Assembly: GCA_038200305.1 (NCBI GenBank)
Contig: JBBPYD010000065.1
Coordinates: 1 to 64,000, forward strand
DNA length: 64,000 nucleotides
DNA from: JANXXV01 sp038200305
Lineage (GTDB): Bacteria > Acidobacteriota > Terriglobia > Bryobacterales > Bryobacteraceae
Reading direction: 5' to 3'
In this document: in pieces, positions 15,576 to 25,047 of the stretch
Layout of the letters: each line of letters opens with the position of its first letter
Position numbering within the stretch: the first letter of the stretch is position 1
Program-made: the position numbers and the translations under genes
Notes under the pieces: model-generated
What the model was told of the DNA's origin: nothing
Database searches by the model: none
Seen by the model: the letters and a program-made list of their open reading frames with translations, nothing else

Positions 15576-16473
15576 GAGCTTGCAATTCAATGTCTCACAA
15601 CAGGACGCCGGCAAGCGGCTCGATCACTTTCTGCAGGAGAAACTGCCGCAATATAGCCGCGCACGGTTGCAGGATTGGGTGAAGGCCGGACGAGTGACCG
15701 TAGATGGCCGCACACAGAAGCCGTCCGTCTCTTTGCGCGGGACAGAAGCCATCGCAGTGGATCCCGCGAATCTGGAGCCACTGAAAGCGTTCGCGGAAGA
15801 CATCCCAATTGAGGTTCTGTACACCGACGCGGATGTGATCGCGGTCAATAAGCCAGCGGGACTGGTGGTTCACTCCGGCGCCGGGCAGCACTCCGGCACG
15901 CTGGTGAACGCCCTGCTGCATCATTTTCAATCGTTGTCCCAGGTGGGCGGAGACGAGAGACCCGGCATCGTCCATCGGATTGACAAGGACACCAGCGGCG
16001 TACTCCTGGTGGCCCGGACCGACGCCGCCCATCGACATCTGGCTGAACAGTTCGCATCGCGGGATGTAGAAAAAACTTACATCGCACTGGTACATGGCAG
16101 CGTCAATCTGAACGCTGGTCAGATTGACTCCAAGATCACCCGCAATCCGGTGCGGCGGATTCGAATGACTGCGCGTCTCGACCATGGCCGCATCGCGCAT
16201 ACGGAATATAACGTGCTGCGCCGGTACCCGAAGTTCACACTCCTCAAAGTCCACATCGGCACTGGCAGAACGCATCAAATTCGCGTACATTTGGCCAGCA
16301 TCGGACATCCAGTGGCAGGCGACAGGCTGTACGGCGCTCCCGTAGGCGAAGATAAGGGGCGATTCTTTCTACATGCGAAACAAATACGTTTCACGAGTCC
16401 TTCCACCGGGCAACTGATTACCGTAGAGGCTCCGCTGGCGCCTGAGTTGGAGGCATGGCTGGCCAGACTATAA
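15574..16473 (+). CDS. rluD: 23S rRNA pseudouridine synthase, RluA/RluD family
   Basis: Converts uridine to pseudouridine in large-subunit rRNA. An N-terminal S4 RNA-binding domain (about residues 1-75, DAGKRLDHFLQEKLP...SRARLQDWVKAG) precedes the catalytic domain with HRIDKDTSGVLLVART, whose aspartate is the catalytic residue, and the GRTHQIRVHL motif. 299 residues. The ATG at 15574 and the ATG of the leftward gene share two bases; an in-frame ATG at 15562 is an alternative start. RluD is the closest match by layout, but other RluA-type specificities cannot be excluded. Confidence 0.93.
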   Translation: MSLQFNVSQQDAGKRLDHFLQEKLPQYSRARLQDWVKAGRVTVDGRTQKPSVSLRGTEAIAVDPANLEPLKAFAEDIPIEVLYTDADVIAVNKPAGLVVHSGAGQHSGTLVNALLHHFQSLSQVGGDERPGIVHRIDKDTSGVLLVARTDAAHRHLAEQFASRDVEKTYIALVHGSVNLNAGQIDSKITRNPVRRIRMTARLDHGRIAHTEYNVLRRYPKFTLLKVHIGTGRTHQIRVHLASIGHPVAGDRLYGAPVGEDKGRFFLHAKQIRFTSPSTGQLITVEAPLAPELEAWLARL

Positions 16474-16474
16474 T
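16447..16474 (+). promoter_or_regulatory. Possible sigma-70 promoter of VWFA gene
   Basis: TATAAT at 16469-16474 overlaps the rluD stop codon. TTGGAG (three of six matches) lies 16 nt upstream. The -10 is perfect, the -35 weak. It is 22 bp before the VWFA gene start. Confidence 0.35.
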
Positions 16475-16496
16475 TGAGATTGGGAATCCCCCCAAC

Positions 16497-17405
16497 ATGA
16501 AAAAGCTGTTTTTATTAGCCCTGCTTGTCTCCATGATGGCCTTTCCGGCCGAGCAAAAGACCTCTGACGATCCGAATCGCATTGTCCTCGATGTGAACCG
16601 CGTCAGTATGCTCTTTACGGTTTCGGACAAGAAAGGCCGGTTCGTAACGGATCTGACGAAGAGCGATTTCGAAATTCTGGAGAGCAAGCGGCCACAGGCC
16701 ATCATCGAATTCACCTCGGAGGCGGATCTCCCGTTGCGGCTGGCGATTCTCATCGACACCAGTAACAGCATTCGCGATCGTTTCAAATTCCAGCAGGAAG
16801 CCGCGATTGAATTCGTGAACAGCGTAATGCGTCCGCAGGACCGGGCCGTTGTGGTGAGTTTCGATACCGGCGCTGAGTTGGTTGCGGACCTGACAAACGA
16901 AACGAACAAGCTGGCCAACGCCATCAGAGGTCTGCGGCCGGGCGGCGGCACCGCCCTGTACGATGCGATATTTTTCGCCTGCCGCGACAAACTGATGCTG
17001 GACCAGCCTCAGCACAAGTTCCGCCGCGCGATGGTGATCTTGAGCGACGGAGACGATAACCAGAGCAAATACACACGCGATCAAGCCCTGGAAATGGCCC
17101 ACAAAGCGGATGTCGCCATCTACGCGATCTCCACCAACATCACTCGCATCGAGTCGGACGGCGACAAGGTTCTGAAATACTTATCGCATGAAACCGGCGG
17201 CTTAACATTTTTCCCGTTCAAAGTCCAGGATCTGGCCCAGTCGTTCGAAAACATCGCCAATGAGCTGAGGCATCAGTACAACGTGCTGTACCGGCCATTC
17301 CCGGTGAAGACCGACGGCCTCTATCACACGGTGGACATCAAAGTGAAGGGCCGGAAAGACCTGGTCGTCCGGGCGCGCAAAGGATACTACGCACCACGGC
17401 TATAG
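16497..17405 (+). CDS. VWFA-related acidobacterial secreted protein
   Basis: Exported von Willebrand factor A protein of the kind abundant in Acidobacteriota; function unknown. A signal peptide (MKKLFLLALLVSMMAFPAEQ) precedes a short beta domain (VLFTVSDKKGRFVTDL-like region) and the vWA domain. The MIDAS motif is intact as DTSNS at about residue 93, with TALYD and LSDGDDN supplying the later metal ligands. I start at ATG 16497 because it begins the signal peptide; upstream in-frame codons overlap the rluD end. 302 residues. Confidence 0.85.
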   Translation: MKKLFLLALLVSMMAFPAEQKTSDDPNRIVLDVNRVSMLFTVSDKKGRFVTDLTKSDFEILESKRPQAIIEFTSEADLPLRLAILIDTSNSIRDRFKFQQEAAIEFVNSVMRPQDRAVVVSFDTGAELVADLTNETNKLANAIRGLRPGGGTALYDAIFFACRDKLMLDQPQHKFRRAMVILSDGDDNQSKYTRDQALEMAHKADVAIYAISTNITRIESDGDKVLKYLSHETGGLTFFPFKVQDLAQSFENIANELRHQYNVLYRPFPVKTDGLYHTVDIKVKGRKDLVVRARKGYYAPRL

Positions 17406-17410
17406 CCCGG

Positions 17411-17416
17411 TATAAT
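17411..17416 (+). promoter_or_regulatory. -10-like TATAAT before recA
   Basis: A perfect TATAAT lies 39 bp before the recA start, in the only gap upstream of it. No convincing -35 and no recognisable LexA operator were found, so SOS control is not supported by what I can see. Confidence 0.35.
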
Positions 17417-17455
17417 TAGATCTCTCCCGATTTCGTAATTAAGGAAGTTTCCCGC

Positions 17456-18523
17456 ATGGATGAAAAAGAACGTTCGCGCAACCTGGGCGTTGCAATGGGC
17501 CAGATCGACAAGCAGTTCGGTAAAGGCTCAATTGTCCGCTTAGGCTCGAAAGAATCAGTGGTGCAGGTGAGCACCATTTCCACCGGATCCATTTCGCTCG
17601 ATTTTGCACTGGGCGTCGGCGGCTTTCCGCGCGGGCGCATCATTGAAATCTTTGGCCCTGAGTCCTCCGGTAAGACGACGGTTGCCCTGCAAGTGGTTGC
17701 GGAAGCGCAGAAGGTCGGCGGCATGGCGGCATTCATTGACGTCGAGCATGCTCTGGATCCTAACTACGCGAAGAAGCTTGGCGTAGACGTGGATAACCTG
17801 CTCGTTTCGCAACCGGACTTTGCGGAACAGGCTCTGGAGATCACCAACGTGCTGATCAATTCCGGTTCCATTGACGTACTGGTGGTCGATTCCGTAGCGG
17901 CGCTGGTTCCGAAGGCGGAATTGGACGGCGAAATGGGCGATACTTTCGTCGGCATCCAGGCCCGGCTGATGTCGCAGGCCATGCGAAAGCTGACTGGAAC
18001 CGTTTCGAAATCGAACACCTGCCTGATCTTCATTAACCAGATCCGAGAGAAGATCGGCGTTATGTTCGGCAGCCCGGAGACTACATCGGGTGGGCGGGCA
18101 TTGAAGTTCTATTCGTCGGTACGCGCGGACATCCGCCGCATTGCCGCCATCAAGGAAGGCGAAGTGGTGATCGGCAACCGGACCAGAGTGAAGGTGGTGA
18201 AGAACAAGGTAGCTCCGCCGTTCCGCGAGGCCGAATTCGACATCATCTACGGGGAAGGCATCTCGCGTGAAGGCGATTTGATCGATCTCAGCGTAGCTCA
18301 CAACGTCATTGAGAAAAGCGGTTCGTGGTACAGCTACAAGGGCGAACGCATCGGACAGGGGCGCGACAATTCCCGTCAATTTCTGAAAGATAACCCGGAC
18401 GTGCGCGCTGCAATTGACAATGAGATTCGCACCACGCTAGGTTTGTTCAAAAATCAGGCGGCAGCAGCGCCCGCGGTTACTCCAGAAGCCGAACTCGCGG
18501 TGAAGCAGGCCGCTCGCCGATAG
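17456..18523 (+). CDS. recA: Recombinase RecA
   Basis: ATP-dependent strand-exchange protein and coprotease for LexA-type repressors. The Walker A motif GPESSGKTT is at about residues 67-75. The polymer-DNA segments around EIFGPESSGKT, VDSVAALVPKAE and the L2 loop FINQIREKIGVMFGSPETTSGG are standard. 355 residues with a short Ala-rich tail. AAGGAAG upstream of the ATG is a suitable Shine-Dalgarno. No recX is adjacent; the next gene starts 82 bp later and is unrelated. Confidence 0.98.
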   Translation: MDEKERSRNLGVAMGQIDKQFGKGSIVRLGSKESVVQVSTISTGSISLDFALGVGGFPRGRIIEIFGPESSGKTTVALQVVAEAQKVGGMAAFIDVEHALDPNYAKKLGVDVDNLLVSQPDFAEQALEITNVLINSGSIDVLVVDSVAALVPKAELDGEMGDTFVGIQARLMSQAMRKLTGTVSKSNTCLIFINQIREKIGVMFGSPETTSGGRALKFYSSVRADIRRIAAIKEGEVVIGNRTRVKVVKNKVAPPFREAEFDIIYGEGISREGDLIDLSVAHNVIEKSGSWYSYKGERIGQGRDNSRQFLKDNPDVRAAIDNEIRTTLGLFKNQAAAAPAVTPEAELAVKQAARR

Positions 18524-18605
18524 GGCGGCCCACGAATGATGGAGTAGAGTTGGATACCCCGGAATAAACTGGCAGGAAGGCTCGGGTTTGGCGTTGGAGG
18601 TCTCA

Positions 18606-19736
18606 ATGAGTGAAGAACGAACATTTCGAAGAAGATTTCTCAGAACTCTAGCCAGTTTTGGCGCTGGGGGTGCGGCTCTCGGAGCGCAAACCGGCGCACA
18701 ACGGAAAGCTCTGGACTATCGTCTTCCGGAGTACGCGCTTTCACAGGATTACCGATCCCTCAAACAGTCCAGTTACGACCCCACGGGCGGCAATAGTGAC
18801 CGTTGGCCTATCCCCGCGGGGCAGACGAAGGAAGTATTCAATGCGACAGGCCCCGGCGTAATTACGCATATTTGGTTTACAATCGCCGCTCCCAGCCCGG
18901 ATCACTTAAAGGAAATCGTGCTCCGCATGTACTGGGATGGCAATTCAAAGCCAAGTGTCGAAGTGCCTGTCGGCGACTTCTTTGGCTTGAATCTGGGGCA
19001 GTACAACGTCTATCAATCCGCCTTCCTGAATTGCTCTTCGGTCAAAGCGCTGAACTGCTATTTCACAATGCCGTACCGCAAGGCCGCCCGTATCACTGCC
19101 ACCAACGAAGGCACCCGCGAGGTCAGTTCATTCTATTCGAATATCGACTACCAGACGGTGCCCGCTCTACCGGAACGGAGCCTCTACTTTCACGCTCAAT
19201 ACCGGCAGGCCACGCCAAATCCAGCGACGGTATTCTCTTCGGGCCAGAAAGAAACCAATCTCGACGGAAAACAAAATTATGTATATCTGGAAACGCGCGG
19301 TAGCGGCCAACTGATGGGTGTTACGCTCGGCGTCGTACAGAATCACGAAAAATGGATGGGCGAGGGCGACGACATGATTTTCGTGGATGACCCCTCGAAA
19401 CCCGTCATCACCGGGACAGGATCGGAGGACTATTTCTGTGGAGCATGGGACTTTGGCGGCAGGGATGGATCCATGCCCTTCGCTCACCTCTACAATGGGG
19501 CGCATCTAATTGCCGCGGCAGAACGGACGGGTGGACGCTATTGTCTTTACCGCTGGCACGCGGACAATCCGGTAACCTTTCGAACCTATTTGAAGCACAC
19601 CATGGAGCACGGACACGCGAACGACCGCGCGGATTGCTTCTATTCGGTCGGCTACTGGTATCAAGCCGAACCCTATACGGATTTCCCACCGCTACCGAGT
19701 GCCGCCGAACGTATCCCGGCCGTCAAGTTAGGATAG
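18606..19736 (+). CDS. Secreted GH172/DUF2961-type glycoside hydrolase
   Basis: DUF2961 proteins form glycoside hydrolase family 172, whose characterised members act on alpha-D-fructofuranosidic and D-arabinofuranosidic linkages. The N-terminus carries a twin-arginine signal (FRRRFLRTL followed by a hydrophobic Ala/Gly stretch). Typical segments are GPGVITHIWFT, the DFFGLNLG loop, and TGSEDYFCGAWDFGG with likely catalytic acids. The ATG at 18606 has GGAGG 5 nt upstream and is preferred over an upstream TTG. 376 residues. It precedes the sugar ABC transporter genes, suggesting it once fed that importer. Confidence 0.82.
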   Translation: MSEERTFRRRFLRTLASFGAGGAALGAQTGAQRKALDYRLPEYALSQDYRSLKQSSYDPTGGNSDRWPIPAGQTKEVFNATGPGVITHIWFTIAAPSPDHLKEIVLRMYWDGNSKPSVEVPVGDFFGLNLGQYNVYQSAFLNCSSVKALNCYFTMPYRKAARITATNEGTREVSSFYSNIDYQTVPALPERSLYFHAQYRQATPNPATVFSSGQKETNLDGKQNYVYLETRGSGQLMGVTLGVVQNHEKWMGEGDDMIFVDDPSKPVITGTGSEDYFCGAWDFGGRDGSMPFAHLYNGAHLIAAAERTGGRYCLYRWHADNPVTFRTYLKHTMEHGHANDRADCFYSVGYWYQAEPYTDFPPLPSAAERIPAVKLG

Positions 19737-19793
19737 AACGGATGCAATCGACCGGCCCCCGCCAATTCCGATTTGCGGTGGGCTAGACCTTTC

Positions 19794-20688
19794 ATGGATA
19801 ATCCCGTTCTCCCGGCCCCTGTCTCCGCTGTCCGAAAATCCGAAGGTATTGGCAAAGTTCTTAGCAGATTTCAGGGATTGGCAGGACTGCTCATCATCCT
19901 TGGAATTGCTTTGCTGGCGAGCCCCCGCTCCTCTGGCGGCGCGCTTATCTTTCTTGAACCCGGCAACATAACCGACATTCTTCGCCAGGTCTCAGAGATC
20001 GGGATCATTTCCTTGGGCATGACATTCGTAATCCTGACGGGCGGAATCGATCTCAGCGTGGGTAGTGCTCTGGCGCTTTCCTCTTCAATTGCGGGCCTGG
20101 TTCTCACGCGCTCAGCCAACTCTTCCATTGCAGTGGCGATCACCGCGGCGATCGTGTGTACCACGCTTTTGTGAACGGCGTTGTCATCGCAAGGTGCCGT
20201 ATTCAGCCATTCATCGTGACACTTGCCGCCATGATCGGCATCCGGGGGGATGGCGCGCTGGCTCACGTCAAACACCAACATCGTCCCGAACGGTTTTTGG
20301 CCGCAGAGTGAGAGCCGTTGGCGATAACGAAAAAGCCGCTCGCTATGCCGGTCTGCCCATCGGCAAGATCAAAATCCTTGTCTATTCCATGGCTGGGCTG
20401 CTCTCCGCATATGCTGGGGTCCTGCATGCGGCGCAGAACCACCAAGGCAGTCCAAATGTGGGCGTAGCTTATGAATTGGAAGCCATCGCGGCGGTGGTGA
20501 TTGGCGGCACCAGTCTCGCAGGCGGTTGGGGGACCATCGAAGGCACCGTGATCGGTACGTTGATCGTGGGAGTTTTGACCAACATTCTGCGGCTCAACAA
20601 TGTGGATACCAATCTTGAGATGGTGTTGAAAGCGGTAATCATTGTGGGCGCTGTCTGGATTCAGCAGCGCGGAAAGGATCAATCATGA
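19794..20688 (+). pseudogene. Sugar ABC transporter permease (RbsC-like), broken
   Basis: Remnant of a ribose/xylose-type inner-membrane permease. The coding thread changes frame three times. The N-terminal part with GGIDLSVGSALALSSS runs to about 20168, then an apparent base loss in a T-run shifts to VNGVVIARCRIQPFIVTLAAM. An extra G in a six-G run (20244-20249) shifts back to ARWLTSNTNI. The sequence then jumps at about 20281 to RTVFGRRVRAVGDNEKAARY, with roughly 50 codons of the family missing. The C-terminal helices are intact to the stop. The deletion cannot be a sequencing slip, so I call it a true pseudogene. Confidence 0.85.
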
Positions 20689-21656
20689 GGTCTGGGATGA
20701 ATAGGCCGTTCCCGGTTATTATCGCGGCTACCGCGCTGCTCGCCGCTGGTTGCGGGAAAAAGCAGGAAGGCCCGGGCGGCGGAGCGAAGCAATATTTCGT
20801 CGCGTTCAGTCAGTGCAATAACGCGGAACCTTATCGCGCGGCACAGAACAGTCAAATAGAGCGGTTGTTCGCCCGGAGCAACGATGTGCGGCTGGTGATC
20901 TCCGACGCGCAGCAGGATAACAGCAAACAGATTGCTCAGATTGAAACATTCATCAGACAGAAACCGGATCTATTGATCGTCGCTCCGAATGAGCGGGCGC
21001 CGATAACCGAAGTGATGGGTAGGGCAATAGCGGCCGGTATCCCGGTGATCTGCCTTGAGAGGGACATCACCCAGCCCAATTACACTACTTTCATCGGTTC
21101 GGATAACATCGCTATCGGAAGATTGGCTGGGCAGTCCGTTGCCGATGAGATCATTCGGCGTAAAGGGAAGCCACAAGGCAAAGTGGTGGAACCTCGCGGC
21201 CTGCTGGGCGTGGAAGCCGAAATGAAAGATACAATGGCGCCCATGAGGCGCTGAAAAAGTATCCGGATATTCATTTTGTTCACGAGGCCGTAGCCGATTG
21301 GCTGCAAAGCACGGCCCGCGAGCGGATGCTCGAGATTTTACGAGCCGAACCGGAGATCGATGTGGTGTACGGCCACGATTGGTGCTTATCTCGCGGCGCG
21401 CGAACTCGGAAGAGACAAGCAAATGAGTTTCATAGGGATTGACGGGTTAGGCGGACCAGCGGGTGGCATCAAGAAAGTGAAAGACGGTGTTCTGGCAGCG
21501 ACGTTTTATTACCCTTTGTGTGTGGATAAGGCAGTCGAAATCGGAGGCCGCATGTTGCGGGAGCCGGGGTTCCACCCAGATCGGAAATATCTGCTTGAGT
21601 CGAAAAAGATCACTGCCGGAAACGCGTCTGAGATGCTTGAGAAACTTTCCTTTTGA
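20685..21656 (+). pseudogene. Sugar ABC substrate-binding lipoprotein (RbsB-like), broken
   Basis: Periplasmic sugar-binding protein with a lipoprotein signal (LLAAGCGKK, lipobox cysteine at about residue 23). The first 185 residues read through GIPVICLERDI and the TTFIGSDN region. Near 21232 one base appears lost and the frame continues as NGAHEALKKYPDIHFVHE. Near 21377 about 14 bases appear lost (family motif GHNDPMAIGAY reduced to GH...IGAY) and the frame returns for the C-terminal lobe. Its start overlaps the permease stop as ATGA. Without repair it would yield only a truncated first lobe. Confidence 0.83.
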
Positions 21657-21670
21657 TGTAAATCTCTGCC

Positions 21671-23149
21671 ATGCCCCTTCTGGAACTTCGGCAAGTCAGC
21701 AAACGCTTTCTGGGAACCCAGGCGCTTCGAAATGTAGACTTCTCGGTTGAACCGGGCGAAGTGCATGCCCTGATGGGCGAAAATGGCGCCGGCAAGAGCA
21801 CACTCGCAAAGATCATCGCGGGAGTAACTACACCGGATTCGGGAGAGCTTCGCTGGAACGGAGAAATCGTCACCATCGGCAGCCCGTTACGTGCCCAAGC
21901 CCTTGGAATCGGCATCATCTTTCAGGAACTGGATTTGTTCCCGCACCTGACCATCGCCGAGAACATGGCGATAGGGAACTCCGCAGCCCAGGAAAACTTC
22001 ATAGTGCGCTCACGCGAACTGCACAGTTGGTGTTCCGGATTCCTGGACCAAATCCGTCTTAAAGCCAACCCTGGAACACTCTTGCGCCATCTCTCCATCG
22101 GAGAAGTGCAACTGGTAGCGATCGCCCGTGCCTTGAGTATGAACGCACGCCTTCTCCTGATGGATGAACCAACGAGTTCTCTGACGGAAGATAGCGTCGA
22201 AGCACTCTATGAATTGATTTCCCAGTTGGTACGCAAAGGCGTTTCCATCGTGTACGTGTCTCATAAGATGGCCGAGGTGTTTCGGATCTCAAGCCGCATT
22301 ACGGTCCTTCGCGATGGTTCGTACCTAGGGACCAGGGCAACCAGCGAACTCAGTATGGATAATCTGATTTCAATGATGGTCGGGAGAACGCTCGAACAGC
22401 GAGAGCGGATGCGACGCGAAACCAGCCCCGAAACGATCTTGGATGTTCGCGGATTAAAGACAGACTTTTTATCGGGCATTCAGTTCCAGCTTGGGGCGGG
22501 CGAGGTTCTTGGAGTCGCCGGTCTGGTGGGGGCGGGACGCAGTGAGCTTGGTGCGGCACTCTTTGGATTAAAACACCGGTTGACAGAGGATATCGAACTG
22601 GCTGGAAAACCATTTGTGCCGCGAACACCCGCGGAAGCCATACGGCAAGGGTTCTGTCTTGTTCCGGAAGACCGGAAAGGGGAAGGAATATTTCCGCAAA
22701 TGCCGGTCCTGGAGAATGCGACTCTGGGCGTATTGGATCGTCTTCATCCCTTCGGCCTTCTAAAACGGGAACGGGATCTGAATGCTGTGGAGACGTTCCG
22801 TCGGAAGCTTGCATTCCCGGCGTTTCCCGATATCCCAATTAGCGCTCTCAGCGGGGGCAACCAACAAAAGATTCTTATTGCCCGTTGGTTGATGGCCGAT
22901 CCGAAGGTATTCTTTTTGGATGAGCCCACGCGCGGGATCGACATCGGCGCAAAGGAACAGATTTATCGCATGATCGACGATCTCGCGTCTGAGGGAAAAG
23001 GAATTATTCTGGTAAGTTCGGAGCTGCCAGAGCTTTTCCGCTGCTGTGATCGGATTCTGGTATTGCACGAAGGCAAACAGATGGCTCTTCTACATTCCGG
23101 ACAAACGACACAAGAGGAAATTCTTGCATTCGCTACCGGGATAACTTGA
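21671..23149 (+). CDS. Sugar ABC transporter ATP-binding protein (RbsA-like)
   Basis: Double ATPase of the ribose/galactose/xylose importer family, 492 residues, intact. The first half has Walker A GENGAGKST, signature LSIGEVQLVAIAR and Walker B LLLMDEP. In the second half the Walker A is degenerate (GLVGAGRSE), as is normal for the family, with signature LSGGNQQKILIARWL and FFLDEPTRGIDIG. Its permease and binding-protein partners directly upstream are both broken. It is therefore either serving another permease or a gene not yet decayed. Confidence 0.92.
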   Translation: MPLLELRQVSKRFLGTQALRNVDFSVEPGEVHALMGENGAGKSTLAKIIAGVTTPDSGELRWNGEIVTIGSPLRAQALGIGIIFQELDLFPHLTIAENMAIGNSAAQENFIVRSRELHSWCSGFLDQIRLKANPGTLLRHLSIGEVQLVAIARALSMNARLLLMDEPTSSLTEDSVEALYELISQLVRKGVSIVYVSHKMAEVFRISSRITVLRDGSYLGTRATSELSMDNLISMMVGRTLEQRERMRRETSPETILDVRGLKTDFLSGIQFQLGAGEVLGVAGLVGAGRSELGAALFGLKHRLTEDIELAGKPFVPRTPAEAIRQGFCLVPEDRKGEGIFPQMPVLENATLGVLDRLHPFGLLKRERDLNAVETFRRKLAFPAFPDIPISALSGGNQQKILIARWLMADPKVFFLDEPTRGIDIGAKEQIYRMIDDLASEGKGIILVSSELPELFRCCDRILVLHEGKQMALLHSGQTTQEEILAFATGIT

Positions 23150-23153
23150 CGTA

Positions 23154-23873
23154 CTATTTGCCTACGGAAAGGCGGGAGGCAAGCAAGTTTGGCAAGCCAG
23201 CCTGGATAATCTTGCGTTGTGTTTTTTCGATGTCGTAAGACACGCGGCCAAATTCCACTAAGCGCTGCTCTGGGGTGAAGATGACGTAACCTGCCTGGGG
23301 ATCGTGGTCGCGCGGTTGACCCACTGAGCCGGGGTTCACCAGATATCGCGTGTCGTTCTCGATCTGGAAGGTATAGGGGGCCAGCATCCTGACTCCGTTC
23401 CGGTGCAGCAGGAAACCGCCCTGTAAATGCGTATGCCCAAAGAAGGAAACCGACGTGGTTACCAATGACGCGATGTAACCGGCTTCTTCGCGGGTAATCA
23501 GATACTCGTCTTCGTCTGCTGGAGAACCGTGGAGAATTTGAAAATCCTCCACCGGAAGGGGTCCGCCGGGCAGGCTGCGCAGATACTCGCGGTTTTCCGG
23601 GGTCAAAATCCTATTGGTCCAGATGGCGGAAGACCGGGCAACGGGGTTGAACCACTCCAGGTCTTCGAGGCCGGCACAAGCCTTGTCATGATTGCCGCGG
23701 ACGCCCGCCATAATGCTGGTGCGCGCCCAATCAAGCACCGTGTTGGGGTCGGGACCATAGCCGACCAGATCTCCGCAGCTCAGAATCCCGTCATACTTCC
23801 CGCGGCTATCCGCAAGAACCGCAGTCAGAGCTTCCCAATTGCTGTGAACGTCGCTGAGGATTAGGTAGCGCAC
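23154..23873 (-). CDS. Metallophosphoesterase, YfcE/diadenosine-tetraphosphatase-like
   Basis: Cytoplasmic calcineurin-like phosphoesterase of 239 residues; substrate unknown. The metal-ligand motifs are in order: SDVHSNWEAL (DxH) at residue 8, GDLVGYGPDP near 34, GNHDKA near 61, and GHTHLQGG near 146. The NWEAL motif and YGPDP are seen in the YfcE-like/serine-threonine phosphatase-like subgroup. It overlaps the preceding metallophosphoesterase gene by 13 bp, so the two are probably cotranscribed. Confidence 0.87.
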   Translation of the reverse strand: MRYLILSDVHSNWEALTAVLADSRGKYDGILSCGDLVGYGPDPNTVLDWARTSIMAGVRGNHDKACAGLEDLEWFNPVARSSAIWTNRILTPENREYLRSLPGGPLPVEDFQILHGSPADEDEYLITREEAGYIASLVTTSVSFFGHTHLQGGFLLHRNGVRMLAPYTFQIENDTRYLVNPGSVGQPRDHDPQAGYVIFTPEQRLVEFGRVSYDIEKTQRKIIQAGLPNLLASRLSVGK

Positions 23874-24997
23874 AGGCGTAGCAATGCGATCTCCGGAGGA
23901 GCTCCCAGGCGCGCCGGCAACCCGACCGTGCCAATGCCTCTGGTGACAAAGACGGAAGCGTTTTCTTTCCGGTATAGGCCATCGATATACGGTGTGAAAA
24001 AGCGGGCGATGTTCAGACCCTGATGCAGGATTTCCACATTCACCTGCCCTCCGTGCGTGTGGCCTGAGAGAGTTAAGTTGTATCCTTTCCGGGCCGCTAC
24101 CGGGAAAACATCGGGGTTGTGCGAGAGCATGATATTCAACGTGTCCGGAACGAGCAAATCTTCAGCGCCGACGAGGTATTCCTTTCCGATTCGCTGGTAA
24201 TCGACCCCGGCAAAATTGATGCGCGAACCGCCGAAGCGGAGAATCTGGGATTCGTGGCGAAGGAATCGGATGCCGATGCGAGCGCCTTGTTCCGTGGTGT
24301 ACCGCTCACATCCCGCGTAGACTTCATGATTGCCAAGGCAACCCAATATGGGCGCATTCGCCTTTAGCCGAGACAACTGCCGCATGCAGGTATCGAGAGG
24401 GTCGCCAACGCTGGTGATTAGATCTCCAGTAACCAGGGCGATGTGGGCGCGAGTTTCGTTTGCCATATCGATGGCACGCGCGAGCATGGCTTCACTGACA
24501 AATGGGCCCAGGTGAATGTCGCTGATCTGCACAATACGTAATCCCTGCAGATCTTTGGGCAGATTCGGGATAGGAATATCGACCTGCCGCAGAGTGAGTT
24601 CTTCGCGCTTGATAATTGCAAAACCGGTAACCAGGACGGGCGCGGCAAAGGTGGCGGCCCGTGCAACGCCGAGGAAACGCCGCCGCTGCGGATCGAAGCG
24701 TGGGAGAGACTTCCAGAAACCAGCGATGAAAACGGCGGCTAAGGCCCAGGCTGCGATGGCAATGGCTCCGGCCCGGAACCAACTCACCCAATAGTTGGGC
24801 AAGTGGCGCGAAAGTACAGCCGGAGACAAAGCCATCCCGATGGTGAGCCACACAACCGCGATGCTAAGAACGGTACGCACTCTCTGCCGTACCGGCCCCG
24901 GCCGCTGCGTCGAATTCCATCGGCGCAATATGTAGATGGCTGCGAGACTTACGAGGTAAACTATAAAATCAACTAGAACGTGAAGGCCTACAGGCAT
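23861..24997 (-). CDS. Membrane-anchored metallophosphoesterase (YkuE/YaeI-like)
   Basis: An N-terminal region with about four transmembrane helices (residues 1-150) is followed by a calcineurin-like phosphoesterase domain facing the outer side of the membrane. Motifs ISDIHLG, TGDLI, GNHEVYAG, LSHNPDV and SGHTHGGQ are all present. Relatives such as YaeI and YkuE hydrolyse lipid A precursors or unknown phosphodiesters. The ATG at 24997 with GGAAAGG just upstream gives 378 residues; a longer in-frame start at 25132 runs into the divergent kinase gene and encodes unlikely sequence. Coupled to the smaller phosphoesterase downstream. Confidence 0.86.
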   Translation of the reverse strand: MPVGLHVLVDFIVYLVSLAAIYILRRWNSTQRPGPVRQRVRTVLSIAVVWLTIGMALSPAVLSRHLPNYWVSWFRAGAIAIAAWALAAVFIAGFWKSLPRFDPQRRRFLGVARAATFAAPVLVTGFAIIKREELTLRQVDIPIPNLPKDLQGLRIVQISDIHLGPFVSEAMLARAIDMANETRAHIALVTGDLITSVGDPLDTCMRQLSRLKANAPILGCLGNHEVYAGCERYTTEQGARIGIRFLRHESQILRFGGSRINFAGVDYQRIGKEYLVGAEDLLVPDTLNIMLSHNPDVFPVAARKGYNLTLSGHTHGGQVNVEILHQGLNIARFFTPYIDGLYRKENASVFVTRGIGTVGLPARLGAPPEIALLRLCAT

Positions 24998-25047
24998 GAA
25001 TACCTTTCCAGTGTACCGTGAATGCTTGAGGCGGTTACAATCGGAGG

